DNA of 64,000 nt from Halotia branconii CENA392 (GCF_029953635.1 NZ_CP124543.1:4319455-4383454); one strand, 5' to 3'. Shown: positions 36,866 through 44,805, counted from the first letter of the stretch. Notes: generated by a model from the letters alone, not told the origin. A program made the numbers and translations.

Positions 36866-37159
36866 ATGGCAACACTAACAGGAGTTACATTTGGCGGTCA
36901 AACTTGGACACCAAAGTTTGCTCAAGAAATTGACAAAGATAAATGTATCGGCTGTGGCAGATGTGTCAAAGTCTGTGGTTACAATGTGTTAGGTTTAAAA
37001 GCACTCAACGAAGAAGGCGAATTTGTTGAAGATGAAGACGATGAAGAAATTGAACGGAAAGTAATGGCAGTTACTTCTCCAGAAAATTGTATTGGTTGTG
37101 AGGCTTGTTCACGGATTTGTCCTAAGAATTGCTACACCCATGTTGCATTAAGTAATTAA
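36866..37159 (+). CDS. fdxB: Nif-type ferredoxin III (2[4Fe-4S])
   Basis: 97 aa. Two cluster motifs CIGCGRCVKVC (about 31-41) and CIGCEACSRICP (about 76-87), separated by an acidic insert (EDEDDEEIER). The N-terminus (TGVTFGGQTWTPKFAQEID) is diagnostic of the nif-specific ferredoxin III family. It would donate electrons to nitrogenase or its cofactor assembly. GAGGAG seven bases upstream supports the start. It is the first gene of the plus-strand block leading to the oxidase genes. Confidence 0.95.
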   Translation: MATLTGVTFGGQTWTPKFAQEIDKDKCIGCGRCVKVCGYNVLGLKALNEEGEFVEDEDDEEIERKVMAVTSPENCIGCEACSRICPKNCYTHVALSN

Positions 37160-37753
37160 AACAGTGAACAGTAAACAGTTATCAAGTGGCATTTGACTGA
37201 TAACTGATAACTGATAACTGTTAAAGGGACATTGTTAGAAGCGGGGGGAGATATATTAAGCAAGGTAACTAGAGGGGAATACTAGTACCGCTGAGATTAA
37301 TTCGTAATTCGTAATTACAATTGTCTGACTGTGTTGTACTAGATATTTACTGTAAATGGTATAAAGTTCACAGTAAACAAAATCGTAAATCCAAGTTGTC
37401 AGTTATTAACAAATTTATACTTGCTGCTAATCTAGACTGAACAATATTAGAACTAACAATGTCTCTTTGTCACAATGAGATTTTTCCCAAGCAAAAGCAT
37501 CTTTGGCATAGGAGTTAAAATATATTGTTAGTTTTTGGGGGAAAGATGTGAAAACATCTGGAAAATTCCCCCAATTTTTGTAAGTGTGAGATAGAAAGTT
37601 AATAAGTGAAAGAAAGTAACTGGAGACTGGGAAGTATGATTGGGAGTTAATATTGGGCAGTTTAACTAATACTTGATACCCAATCATCAATACCTAATAC
37701 CTAATACCAGAAAATCACACCTTTAACGCTGTTTTATAGAGCAGGTAGCATAT
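37160..37753. other. Intergenic fdxB-coxB, short tandem repeats
   Basis: 37163-37221 has ACTGATA/CAGTTATCA heptamer-type units; 37295-37315 has TAATTCG units. The rest is AT-rich and presumably contains a coxB promoter. I found no exact GTAN8TAC; near 37338 a GTA and a TAC are separated by nine bases, one more than the consensus. Confidence 0.5.
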
Positions 37754-38746
37754 ATGCAAGAAATTCCTGTTTCACTATGGACTCTGGTTGGCGGGATAGT
37801 AGTTACAGTAGTCAGTATTTGGCTTGGTCAAAACCACACTCTACTACCGGTGCAAGCATCGCAACAAGCGCCTTTGGTAGATGGATTTTTCAACATCATG
37901 TTTACCATTGCGATCGCTTTGTTTTTAGTGGTAGAAGGAACTATTCTGATTTTTTTAGTTAAATATCGTCGCCGTCGGGGAGATGATACCGATGGTGTGC
38001 CAGTAGAAGGCAATGTTCCCATAGAAATCTTTTGGACAGCAATCCCCACATTTATTGTGCTTTGCTTAGGCATTTACAGTGTAGATGTCTTTAACCGCAT
38101 GGGAGGTTTTGAACCTGGAGATCATCCTCATGTTGCTCATATCAGCAACAGCGCGTTCGCGAAGCGTGCGGGAACCGCTCTCGCTGCAACTCTCAATAAC
38201 GATAACGTCAAATCTACAAGTGCGCCGACTATTGGCATTGGTGCATCTCCCCAAAACATAGGTAAACAAGCAGATTTGGTTGTTGATGTCAAAGGAATGC
38301 AGTACGCCTGGATATTTAACTATCCCGATAGTGGTGTTACCACTGGGGAGTTGCACGTTCCTGTAGGCGCTGATGTACTACTCAATCTTTCAGCGCAGGA
38401 TGTCATTCATTCATTTTGGGTTCCAAACTTCCGGTTAAAACAAGATGCGCTTCCTGGTATGGCTACCCAACTGCGATTTGTCGCTACAAAACCAGGTACA
38501 TATCCGGTTGTTTGTGCGGAACTTTGCGGCGGTTATCACGGTTCGATGCGGACAACAGTAGTTGTTCACACTCCAGAAGAATTTGATAGCTGGTTGACAG
38601 AAAGCCAAATTGCTCAAAAGCAAGATCTCAATCAAGCCATTGCTGTTAATCCGGCTGAGTTATCCACATCAGAATTTCTCGCCCCCCATGTCCACAATCT
38701 GGGGATTGATGCAGCAACTTTAAAGTCAATAGTCAGTGGTCATTAG
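37754..38746 (+). CDS. coxB: Cytochrome c oxidase subunit II
   Basis: 330 aa. Two membrane helices (about 8-25 and 45-68, a third weakly hydrophobic at 90-110), then the CuA cupredoxin domain with all ligands: His in DVIHSFWVP and the cluster CAELCGGYHGSM (Cys, Glu, Cys, His, Met). Accepts electrons from cytochrome c6 or plastocyanin. Residues about 130-152 (NSAFAKRAGTALAATL) are encoded by GC-rich repeat-like DNA (GCGTTCGCGAAGCGTGCGGG) and look like an insertion. The last six residues and stop codon lie in a heptamer array. By position next to cnfR/fdxB, this is the heterocyst-type (cox2) set. Confidence 0.95.
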   Translation: MQEIPVSLWTLVGGIVVTVVSIWLGQNHTLLPVQASQQAPLVDGFFNIMFTIAIALFLVVEGTILIFLVKYRRRRGDDTDGVPVEGNVPIEIFWTAIPTFIVLCLGIYSVDVFNRMGGFEPGDHPHVAHISNSAFAKRAGTALAATLNNDNVKSTSAPTIGIGASPQNIGKQADLVVDVKGMQYAWIFNYPDSGVTTGELHVPVGADVLLNLSAQDVIHSFWVPNFRLKQDALPGMATQLRFVATKPGTYPVVCAELCGGYHGSMRTTVVVHTPEEFDSWLTESQIAQKQDLNQAIAVNPAELSTSEFLAPHVHNLGIDAATLKSIVSGH

Positions 38747-38801
38747 TCAGTGGTCAGTGGTCAGTGGTCATTAGTCATTAGTCAGTGGTCAGTGGTCAGT
38801 G
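38725..38801. repeat. Eleven heptamer units (GTCAGTG/GTCATTA) covering the coxB stop
   Basis: Starting at 38725: one GTCAATA, then ten units of GTCAGTG or GTCATTA in an irregular mix. The first three units encode the end of CoxB (SIVSGH, stop). The array then continues into the coxB-coxA spacer. Confidence 0.9.
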
Positions 38802-38951
38802 GCAATCATATTTGTTAAGGCTACGACACTTGCAAGATTGGGGTATTAAACCAGATCAAAAACAACTAACAACACTTCGACTACGCGGTAGTTGAGCGCA
38901 GTCGAAACTCAGTGCATCGCTGACAACTGACAACTAACAAAGGAAAAAATT

Positions 38952-40643
38952 ATGACACAAACAGAATTTCCACGGAATACGCCACCCGAAGGAAATAAAC
39001 CTCAAACTTCAGCAGCTGCACATAGCTCCCATCCCCAAGCGTGGAAATGGTACGACTACTTTACATTTAATGTTGACCATAAGGTCATCGGCATTCAATA
39101 TCTGGTGACGGCGTTTGTGTTCTATCTCATCGGTGGACTGATGGCTGTTGCTATCCGTGCCGAATTAGCTACACCAGAAGCTGACTTGCTAGACCCCAAC
39201 TTGTATAACGCTTTCATGACCAATCACGGGACGATCATGATCTTTTTATGGATTGTTCCGAGTGCGATTGGGGGATTTGGTAACTACCTAGTACCGTTGA
39301 TGGTCGGTGCTAGAGATATGGCTTTTCCCAAACTAAATGCGATCGCCTTTTGGTTAAACCCACCTGCGGGCGCATTAATATTGGGTAGTTTTCTCTTTGG
39401 TGGTTCCCAATCTGGTTGGACAGCTTACCCACCACTGAGTTTAGTGACAGCGCCCATTGCTCAGACAATGTGGATACTAGCGATCGTTTTGGTGGGAACT
39501 TCTTCAATTTTGGGTTCGCTAAACTTTGTCGTCACCATCTTGATGATGAAAGTTCCCAGCATGAAATGGGATCAGTTGCCTTTATTTTGTTGGGCAATTC
39601 TCGCAACTTCAGTTTTGGCGCTGTTATCTACACCCGTTTTAGCAGCAGGTTTAGTTCTGTTGTTATTTGACCTCAACTTCGGAACTTCCTTTTTTAAACC
39701 AGATGCAGGCGGTAACGTTGTTATTTACCAACATTTATTCTGGTTCTATTCTCACCCGGCAGTATATTTGATGATTCTGCCCATCTTCGGCATTATGTCC
39801 GAAGTGATTCCCGTTCACGCCCGCAAACCAATTTTTGGTTATAAAGCGATCGCCTATTCAAGTTTGGCTATCTGCGTTGTTGGTTTATTCGTCTGGGTAC
39901 ACCACATGTTTACCAGTGGTACACCCGGTTGGATGCGGATGTTCTTCACCATCTCGACTTTGATTGTCGCCGTGCCTACTGGCGTGAAAATTTTCGGCTG
40001 GGTTGCTACCCTTTGGGGTGGTAAAATCCGTTTCACCAGCGCTATGCTATTCGCCATTGGCTTGTTGTCTATGTTTGTGATGGGTGGCTTAAGCGGTGTA
40101 ACGATGGGAACAGCCCCTTTTGATGTTCACGTACATGACACCTATTATGTAGTAGGACATTTCCATTACGTTCTCTTTGGTGGTTCCGTGTTTGGCATTT
40201 ATGCCGGTATTTATCACTGGTTCCCCAAAATTACCGGCAGAATGCTCAATGAAACCTGGGGTCGCATTCACTTTGTCCTCACCTTCATTGGCACTAACTT
40301 GACCTTCTTACCGATGCACGAATTGGGTTTACAAGGAATGCCCCGACGCGTTGCTATGTATGACCCCCAATTTGTTGACCTCAATCAACTTTGTACCATT
40401 GGTGCATTTGTTTTGGGGATATCAGTAATTCCTTTTGCGATCAACATTATCTACAGTTGGAGCAAAGGCAAACTAGCGGGTGATAATCCTTGGCAAGCTT
40501 TGTCCTTAGAATGGACAACCAGCTCACCACCTGCGATCGAAAACTGGGAAGTGTTACCCGTTGTGACTCATGGTCCTTACGACTATGGCCATGATCTGAG
40601 TAATGAAGTACAGCCCTCTGCAACGCCAGAAGCTAGCGCTTAG
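38952..40643 (+). CDS. coxA: Cytochrome c oxidase subunit I
   Basis: 563 aa, 12 helices. Heme a ligand in NHGTIMIF, CuB His in FYSHPAVYLMILP with the crosslinked Tyr, HHMFTSG, and heme a3/a ligands in HVHDTYYVVGHFHYVLFGG. Ala replaces the Glu of HPEVY and is preceded by Tyr-Ser, so this is an A2-type heme-copper oxidase in which the YS pair substitutes for the D-channel Glu. Terminal O2 reduction; in heterocysts it helps keep O2 low. AGGAA upstream supports the start. Confidence 0.97.
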   Translation: MTQTEFPRNTPPEGNKPQTSAAAHSSHPQAWKWYDYFTFNVDHKVIGIQYLVTAFVFYLIGGLMAVAIRAELATPEADLLDPNLYNAFMTNHGTIMIFLWIVPSAIGGFGNYLVPLMVGARDMAFPKLNAIAFWLNPPAGALILGSFLFGGSQSGWTAYPPLSLVTAPIAQTMWILAIVLVGTSSILGSLNFVVTILMMKVPSMKWDQLPLFCWAILATSVLALLSTPVLAAGLVLLLFDLNFGTSFFKPDAGGNVVIYQHLFWFYSHPAVYLMILPIFGIMSEVIPVHARKPIFGYKAIAYSSLAICVVGLFVWVHHMFTSGTPGWMRMFFTISTLIVAVPTGVKIFGWVATLWGGKIRFTSAMLFAIGLLSMFVMGGLSGVTMGTAPFDVHVHDTYYVVGHFHYVLFGGSVFGIYAGIYHWFPKITGRMLNETWGRIHFVLTFIGTNLTFLPMHELGLQGMPRRVAMYDPQFVDLNQLCTIGAFVLGISVIPFAINIIYSWSKGKLAGDNPWQALSLEWTTSSPPAIENWEVLPVVTHGPYDYGHDLSNEVQPSATPEASA

Positions 40644-40716
40644 AGGCTGAGCGTCGAGAACTGAGCGTCGAGGGCTGAGCGTAGTCGAAGCCCGATCTTA
40701 TAGTCATTTGATTTGA

Positions 40717-40926
40717 GAACTCGAAACTCCGAGATCAGAACTCGAAACTCCGAGATCAGAACTCAAAACTCCAAGCTTGGAACTTGAAACTCCGAGATCA
40801 GAACTCAAAACTCCAAGCTTGGAACTCAAAGCTCCGAGATCAGAACTCAAAACTCCAAGCTTGGAACTCAAAGCTCCGAGATTAGAACTTGAAACTTCAA
40901 GCTTGGAACTCAAAACTCCGAGTCTT
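40717..40926. repeat. 21-bp tandem array, ten units, between coxA and coxC
   Basis: Ten exact-length units begin GAACT(C/T). Two subtypes, ending CCGAGATCA and CCAAGCTTG, alternate from unit 2 onward, giving a 42-bp higher-order period. Frames stay open on both strands for about 65 codons as a by-product (ELKTPSL and SKLGVLS heptads). Confidence 0.92.
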
Positions 40927-41071
40927 ATCAGACACGATAAATTACGTCTACATGAATGGTATTGGAATTAAATAAGAATTTTGGATGAGGAATGCAAATT
41001 TTATCGCTTCCAACTTCATCCTTTATTCAAGCTTCCACAACAAACACAGCGCAAATATTGTTGATAAATCT

Positions 41072-41659
41072 ATGACCATAGCGACAACAAACGAACATCA
41101 CGAAGAACATCATCCAGATTTAAGAATTTGGGGATTGTTAACTTTCCTTGCTTCTGAATCTTTGATGTTTGGCGGTTTTTTTGCCACTTTTTTGTTCTTT
41201 CGCGGAATTACAGCGGTTTGGCCTCCAGAAGCAACTGAGGTAGAGTTATTCGTACCAACAATTAACACCATCATTCTAGTGTCTAGTAGTTTCGTCATGC
41301 ATTTCGGTGTTGTGGCGATTAAAAAGAATGATCTCAAAGGAATGCAGAGATGGTACGCAATTACCGCCATCATGGGTGCAACTTTCTTGCTGGGTCAGGT
41401 CTATGAGTACGCAACTTTAGGATATGGTCTGACTACCAACGTCTTTGCCAACTGCTTTTATATCATGACTGGGTTCCACGGTTTGCACGTTTTTGTGGGA
41501 CTGTTATGGATGTTGAGTGTCTTATGGCGATCGCGTCGTCCTGATAGCTATTCTGCCAGCAATCATACTGTTGTGGAAATGGCAGAAATTTACTGGCACT
41601 TTGTAGACATTATCTGGATTGTTTTGTTTACTTTGGTGTACATTTTGGCATTGTTTTAA
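41072..41659 (+). CDS. coxC: Cytochrome c oxidase subunit III
   Basis: 195 aa from ATG 41072 (MTIATTNEHHEEHHPDLRIW). The frame is open to an ATG at 40985 that would add 29 residues atypical of the family, so I prefer the inner start. Five membrane helices with the conserved stretch FASESLMFGGFFATFLFFRG and the terminal EIYWHFVDIIWIVLFTLVYIL. Completes the coxBAC set despite repeat-filled spacers of 205 and 428 bp. Confidence 0.93.
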   Translation: MTIATTNEHHEEHHPDLRIWGLLTFLASESLMFGGFFATFLFFRGITAVWPPEATEVELFVPTINTIILVSSSFVMHFGVVAIKKNDLKGMQRWYAITAIMGATFLLGQVYEYATLGYGLTTNVFANCFYIMTGFHGLHVFVGLLWMLSVLWRSRRPDSYSASNHTVVEMAEIYWHFVDIIWIVLFTLVYILALF

Positions 41660-41727
41660 GTTGGGCATGGAAAAGAGGAATTGGGGCAGGGTGCGGGGTG
41701 CAAGGGGGATGAAGAAAAATTAACTCT

Positions 41728-41812
41728 TTCTCCTGCTTCCCCTGCTTCCCCTGCTTCCCCTGCCTCCCCTGCCTCCCCTGCTTCCCCTGCTCCTCTGCTC
41801 CCCTGCCTCCCA
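41728..41812. repeat. CCCCTGCTT/CCCCTGCCT tandem repeat
   Basis: About nine pyrimidine-rich units, same type as 20850-20913 and (complement) 60400-60530. It ends directly at the Shine-Dalgarno of the next gene. Confidence 0.85.
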
Positions 41813-41824
41813 TAGGAGATGATT

Positions 41825-42313
41825 ATGCAAGAAGTTGATGCCAATCGATTCTCATGGTTTGAGGTTTCGGAAGATATCAAAAAGTTGCTGATATTAGCAG
41901 CACAAACTTGGGAAAATACATCAGAATCTGAAAAATATATTCAACAAGCTCTAGCCAAAACTGGAGATAATACCGATGTTTTGATAGCAGCTTATAGGTT
42001 TTTCTACTATAAAAATAATTATGCTTTGGCATTACAAACAGCAACCAAAGTTATAGATAAAATTAAAGAAGCAGAGCAATTTCCTGATGATTGGGATCAC
42101 CTTCAACCCATATTAGTGAAACGGCAAGAAGAACCCCAAATCAGGCTGTATTTAAATGCTTATGCTGCTTCGGGATTGGTATTAGCAAAGTTAGGAGCGA
42201 TCAAACAAGCGAAGCTAGTAAGTACCAGAGTCAAAGAAATTAGCGATCAGCATGATTTCGGAGCAGGAATCCTCCTGGATATTTTGACTCGTCCAGTAGA
42301 AGATGATGATTAA
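41825..42313 (+). CDS. Hypothetical protein in cox/nif-associated block, TPR-like
   Basis: 162 aa. AGGAG at 41814-41818 directly abuts an ATG at 41819 and is six bases from ATG 41825, so the latter is the better start (MQEVDANRFSWFEVSEDIKK). All-helical, with tetratricopeptide-like pairs (YKNNYALALQTATKVIDKIK, GLVLAKLGAIKQAKLVSTRV). Soluble. Conserved position after coxC suggests a role in the micro-oxic/nitrogenase programme. Not named. Confidence 0.75.
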   Translation: MQEVDANRFSWFEVSEDIKKLLILAAQTWENTSESEKYIQQALAKTGDNTDVLIAAYRFFYYKNNYALALQTATKVIDKIKEAEQFPDDWDHLQPILVKRQEEPQIRLYLNAYAASGLVLAKLGAIKQAKLVSTRVKEISDQHDFGAGILLDILTRPVEDDD

Positions 42314-42341
42314 CTACTCAACAATCAACACCTCAACAGTC

Positions 42342-42512
42342 ATGAATAATTTTTCTTTCTATCAACCTCTTTCCACATTTGAACTTCCTAGTAATCCGCT
42401 TCCTAGTACTTTTCCCTCATCTCCGGTAGTTATTCCTAACAATAATAATTTGGGAACTATGTATCCTGCACCAGTATTTCTCTTACCCCAATCTTCAGGG
42501 CTAAGAATTTAA
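42342..42512 (+). CDS. Small Pro/Asn/Ser-rich hypothetical protein
   Basis: 56 aa from ATG 42342; an overlapping ATG at 42303 would add 13 residues and couple it to the previous gene. Low complexity with many Pro, Asn and Ser (STFELPSNPLPSTFPSSP). It ends 5 bp before the cupin gene. It could be a genuine short peptide or an incidental frame. Confidence 0.4.
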   Translation: MNNFSFYQPLSTFELPSNPLPSTFPSSPVVIPNNNNLGTMYPAPVFLLPQSSGLRI

Positions 42513-42517
42513 GAGTT

Positions 42518-43129
42518 ATGAAAGGTAGGGATTGGCTAGTAACTGGTAACGGTCAGTATCAAGCCTGTAAATCTGTCAGAGCATGGGATTTATTGAGAGA
42601 GAATTATCGCCTCTATCGGTTTTTAACTGAGATAGAAGATGTTCTTAACAATGTGGCAGATGAATCTACTCGTTTGCCAGAAATCCGCATGTTAGTAAGG
42701 CGCTTGATCGTAAATTCCTACTGGGTGAGAAGTCAAAATTTAGAACCTTCTCCGACAACAGGAACCTCTGTTTTACTACTTTATGATGAATTGGGTTTTC
42801 CGCTGACGGTGCAAACAGTCACATTTGCACCGGGAACTCAATCAAACATTCATAATCATGGGACATGGGGAGTCGTCGCGGTGTTAAAAGGTCAAGAAAA
42901 AAACACTTTTTGGCAACGCACCCCTAGCTCAGAATCTCCAGAAAAAATTGCACCGACGGGAGAAATCATTCTATCTCCAGGTGATATTGTTAGCCTGACT
43001 CCCGATGCAATTCACAGTGTAGAAGCAGTGGGTAATGAGCCAACTGTGACATTTAATGTTTACGGCGAAACTGAGCCGAAAGCAAGATTCGAGTTTGACA
43101 CGATTAAGCATAGTGCTAAAAATTTTTAG
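42518..43129 (+). CDS. Cupin-fold protein, cysteine dioxygenase-like
   Basis: 203 aa. An N-terminal helical region (about 1-75) precedes a cupin barrel with metal-binding HNHGTWGVVAVLKG (about 112-125) and a second His in DAIHSVEA. The lack of Glu after HxH resembles type I cysteine dioxygenase, so thiol oxidation is possible. Substrate unknown. Located between coxC and the nitrogenase-associated gene. Confidence 0.75.
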   Translation: MKGRDWLVTGNGQYQACKSVRAWDLLRENYRLYRFLTEIEDVLNNVADESTRLPEIRMLVRRLIVNSYWVRSQNLEPSPTTGTSVLLLYDELGFPLTVQTVTFAPGTQSNIHNHGTWGVVAVLKGQEKNTFWQRTPSSESPEKIAPTGEIILSPGDIVSLTPDAIHSVEAVGNEPTVTFNVYGETEPKARFEFDTIKHSAKNF

Positions 43130-43143
43130 TCCTATAGCAGACA

Positions 43144-43176
43144 AGATCCCCGACTTCTTTAAGAAGTCGGGGATCT
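43144..43176. repeat. Perfect 16-bp-arm palindrome, second copy
   Basis: AGATCCCCGACTTCTT, one T, then its exact complement. Same family as 14127-14159. It lies between two same-strand genes and could attenuate transcription, but no T-run follows. Confidence 0.8.
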
Positions 43177-43203
43177 GAGCCTCTAGAATTAGGAGTTAGT
43201 TAA

Positions 43204-43653
43204 ATGGCAAGGGTAATTTTCTACAGTAAACCAGGTTGTAAAGGTGGTACAAAGCAAAAAGTTTTGCTCACAGCTGCTGGTCATGAAGTAGTACCATACA
43301 GCTTGCTTACAGAACCTTGGACAGCCGATCGCTTGCGCTCATTTTTTGGCGATCGCCCGGTAGCTGAATGGTTTAATCGTTCGGCTCCCAAGGTAAAATC
43401 TGGTGAGGTTATTCCTGAAAACATCGATGAACAAACCGCCTTGATGTTAATGCTCAAAGATCCGATGTTAATTCGCCGTCCTTTACTGCAAGTAGGCGAT
43501 CGCCGCGAGGTAGGATTTGAAGTAGACAAAATTGACGCTTGGATTGGTTTAAACCCTGTAGATGAATCCCTCAAGGAAATAAGTGAAAACCTCATGAGTC
43601 AGGATTTACAAAACTGTTCTCATGGTCATGGTCATGAACACCACCATCATTAA
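43204..43653 (+). CDS. Nitrogenase-associated ArsC/thioredoxin-fold protein
   Basis: 149 aa. ArsC/Spx-like fold with FYSKPGCKGGTKQK (Cys12 in the CxxG position), RPVAEWFNRSAPKVK, and LLQVGDRREVGFE. It matches the nitrogenase-associated protein family found in nif clusters of diazotrophs. The C-terminus is His-rich (HGHGHEHHHH), suggesting metal binding (Ni or Fe). It closes the cnfR-fdxB-cox block and strengthens its assignment to nitrogen fixation. Confidence 0.88.
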   Translation: MARVIFYSKPGCKGGTKQKVLLTAAGHEVVPYSLLTEPWTADRLRSFFGDRPVAEWFNRSAPKVKSGEVIPENIDEQTALMLMLKDPMLIRRPLLQVGDRREVGFEVDKIDAWIGLNPVDESLKEISENLMSQDLQNCSHGHGHEHHHH

Positions 43654-43765
43654 GGTGGTTGTAAGGGACACGAGAAAAAGTAGCTATTAAATCAGTTAAC
43701 AGTTAACAGTTCCGTCCCTCTCCAAGTCGGTCAGGGACGGTTTTGTGTGGCTTAATATGGAAATA

Positions 43766-43859
43766 ATGACCAATCAGCTATTATTCATACAGAACGCGGA
43801 CTAGCGATGCCTTTGGCAACCCCTGCGGGGAACGCAGGTACACGCATCACTTTATTTCC
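43766..43859 (+). pseudogene. Decayed DUF433 gene fragment interrupted by a repeat
   Basis: Reads SAIIHTERGLA, then MPLATPAGNA, then GTRITLFP and stop. The intact DUF433 gene at 44393 reads TAIIRTERGL, TII, GTRITLYQ. DNA identity is high on both sides of the insert (TACAGAACGCGGACT and GGTACACGCATCACTTT). The insert is the palindromic repeat-like CCTTTGGCAACCCCTGCGGG stretch. Only about 20 codons of the original gene remain. Confidence 0.75.
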
Positions 43860-44192
43860 ATGAGTTTGCTGATCGAAAAAATCCGTCAGAAAATTTGTGA
43901 TGAACAATTTGAATCTTCCAAGCACGCCGTTGACCAATTAATTTTGCGGCAAGTTAAAGTTCAAGAAATTAGAGAAGCGATCGCCAATGGGCAAGTTATC
44001 GAAGATTATCCAAATGATAAATATAGCCCAAGTTGCCTTATTAGTGGTTTGACCCAAAACCAACGCCCCATCCACATTCAATGCAGTTATCCTGATCGTC
44101 CTTTAATAAAAATTATTACTTTATACGAACCCGATCCACGTCAATGGAATGATGATTTTACAAAAAGGAGAAACAATGATGACGAGTCATGA
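43860..44192 (+). CDS. DUF4258 protein (putative toxin component)
   Basis: 110 aa. IEKIRQKICDEQFESSKHAV and VQEIREAIANGQVIEDYPND are typical of DUF4258, a small RelE/BrnT-like fold often encoded with a zinc-finger or YgiT-like partner. The next gene starts inside its 3' end (17-bp overlap), the usual toxin-antitoxin layout. Activity is unproven. Confidence 0.8.
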   Translation: MSLLIEKIRQKICDEQFESSKHAVDQLILRQVKVQEIREAIANGQVIEDYPNDKYSPSCLISGLTQNQRPIHIQCSYPDRPLIKIITLYEPDPRQWNDDFTKRRNNDDES

Positions 44193-44403
44193 GCAAGAAG
44201 TTTTAATTGAAAAACTGGTGACTTATACACTCCAACTCAATGGGCAAGTTTTTGTAATTAAGAATGTGCCTGCTCGCGTCAACGAAGAAACAGGAGAACA
44301 GTTTTTTGCACCCTCAACAGTAGAGCATTTACAGCAAATTATACTGACTGGGCAAGAGCCAGATTACTTCACTGAAGTTCCGGTGTATAACTATGCAGCA
44401 TGA
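44176..44403 (+). CDS. YgiT/MqsA-like antitoxin without zinc-finger cysteines
   Basis: 75 aa from ATG 44176, chosen because AGGAG lies five bases upstream. VFVIKNVPARVNEETGEQFF and APSTVEHLQQIIL match the YgiT-type pattern (ENVPA...CxxCGE...SPETVE), but the CxxC positions are replaced (VNEETGE), so zinc binding is lost. Probable partner of the DUF4258 protein. Confidence 0.7.
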   Translation: MMTSHEQEVLIEKLVTYTLQLNGQVFVIKNVPARVNEETGEQFFAPSTVEHLQQIILTGQEPDYFTEVPVYNYAA

Positions 44404-44755
44404 AACGGCTATTATTCGTACAGAACGCGGACTGACCATCATAGGTACACGCATCACTTTGTATCAGTTGATGGACTATATTCATAAAGGTTATGCACCC
44501 CATTTAATTCGCAATTATTTCTACATTACCGATGAGCAATTCAATGCAGCAATGGCTTACATTGAAATCCATCGTGCCGAAGTAGAAGCAGAGTATCAAA
44601 CTGTACTGCAACAAGCCCAAGAAATTCGTCAGTATTGGGAAGAACGTAACAAAGAGCGTTTAGCTGATGTTGCCACATTGACACCAAAACCAGAGTACAA
44701 AGCCGCTTGGGAAAAATTACAAGCACGCAAAGCTAAACGTGCTGCACGCGTATAA
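44393..44755 (+). CDS. DUF433 domain protein
   Basis: 120 aa, overlapping the previous gene by 11 bp. RTERGLTIIGTRITLYQLMDYI and GYAPHLIRNYFYITDEQFNAA match DUF433, a winged-helix-like domain common in small toxin-antitoxin loci. The C-terminal 40 residues are basic and helical. A broken duplicate of its first codons lies at 43766. Confidence 0.82.
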   Translation: MQHETAIIRTERGLTIIGTRITLYQLMDYIHKGYAPHLIRNYFYITDEQFNAAMAYIEIHRAEVEAEYQTVLQQAQEIRQYWEERNKERLADVATLTPKPEYKAAWEKLQARKAKRAARV

Positions 44756-44805
44756 TATGCAAAAGAACACATTGTCCTTAAAACGAGTTCTCCAATAGTC
44801 AGCCT

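Noticed and set aside
38725..38801. Possible CRISPR or iteron origin
   Set aside because: Contiguous heptamers with no spacers and no replication genes; it fits the known STRR class.
39730..39790. Missing Glu in CoxA helix VI as a defect
   Set aside because: HPAVY preceded by Tyr-Ser is the normal A2-type oxidase arrangement, not a loss of function.
40704..40971. ORFs on both strands with SKLGVLS / ELKTPSL heptads
   Set aside because: Same reason: a tandem 21-bp array between coxA and coxC, not a gene.
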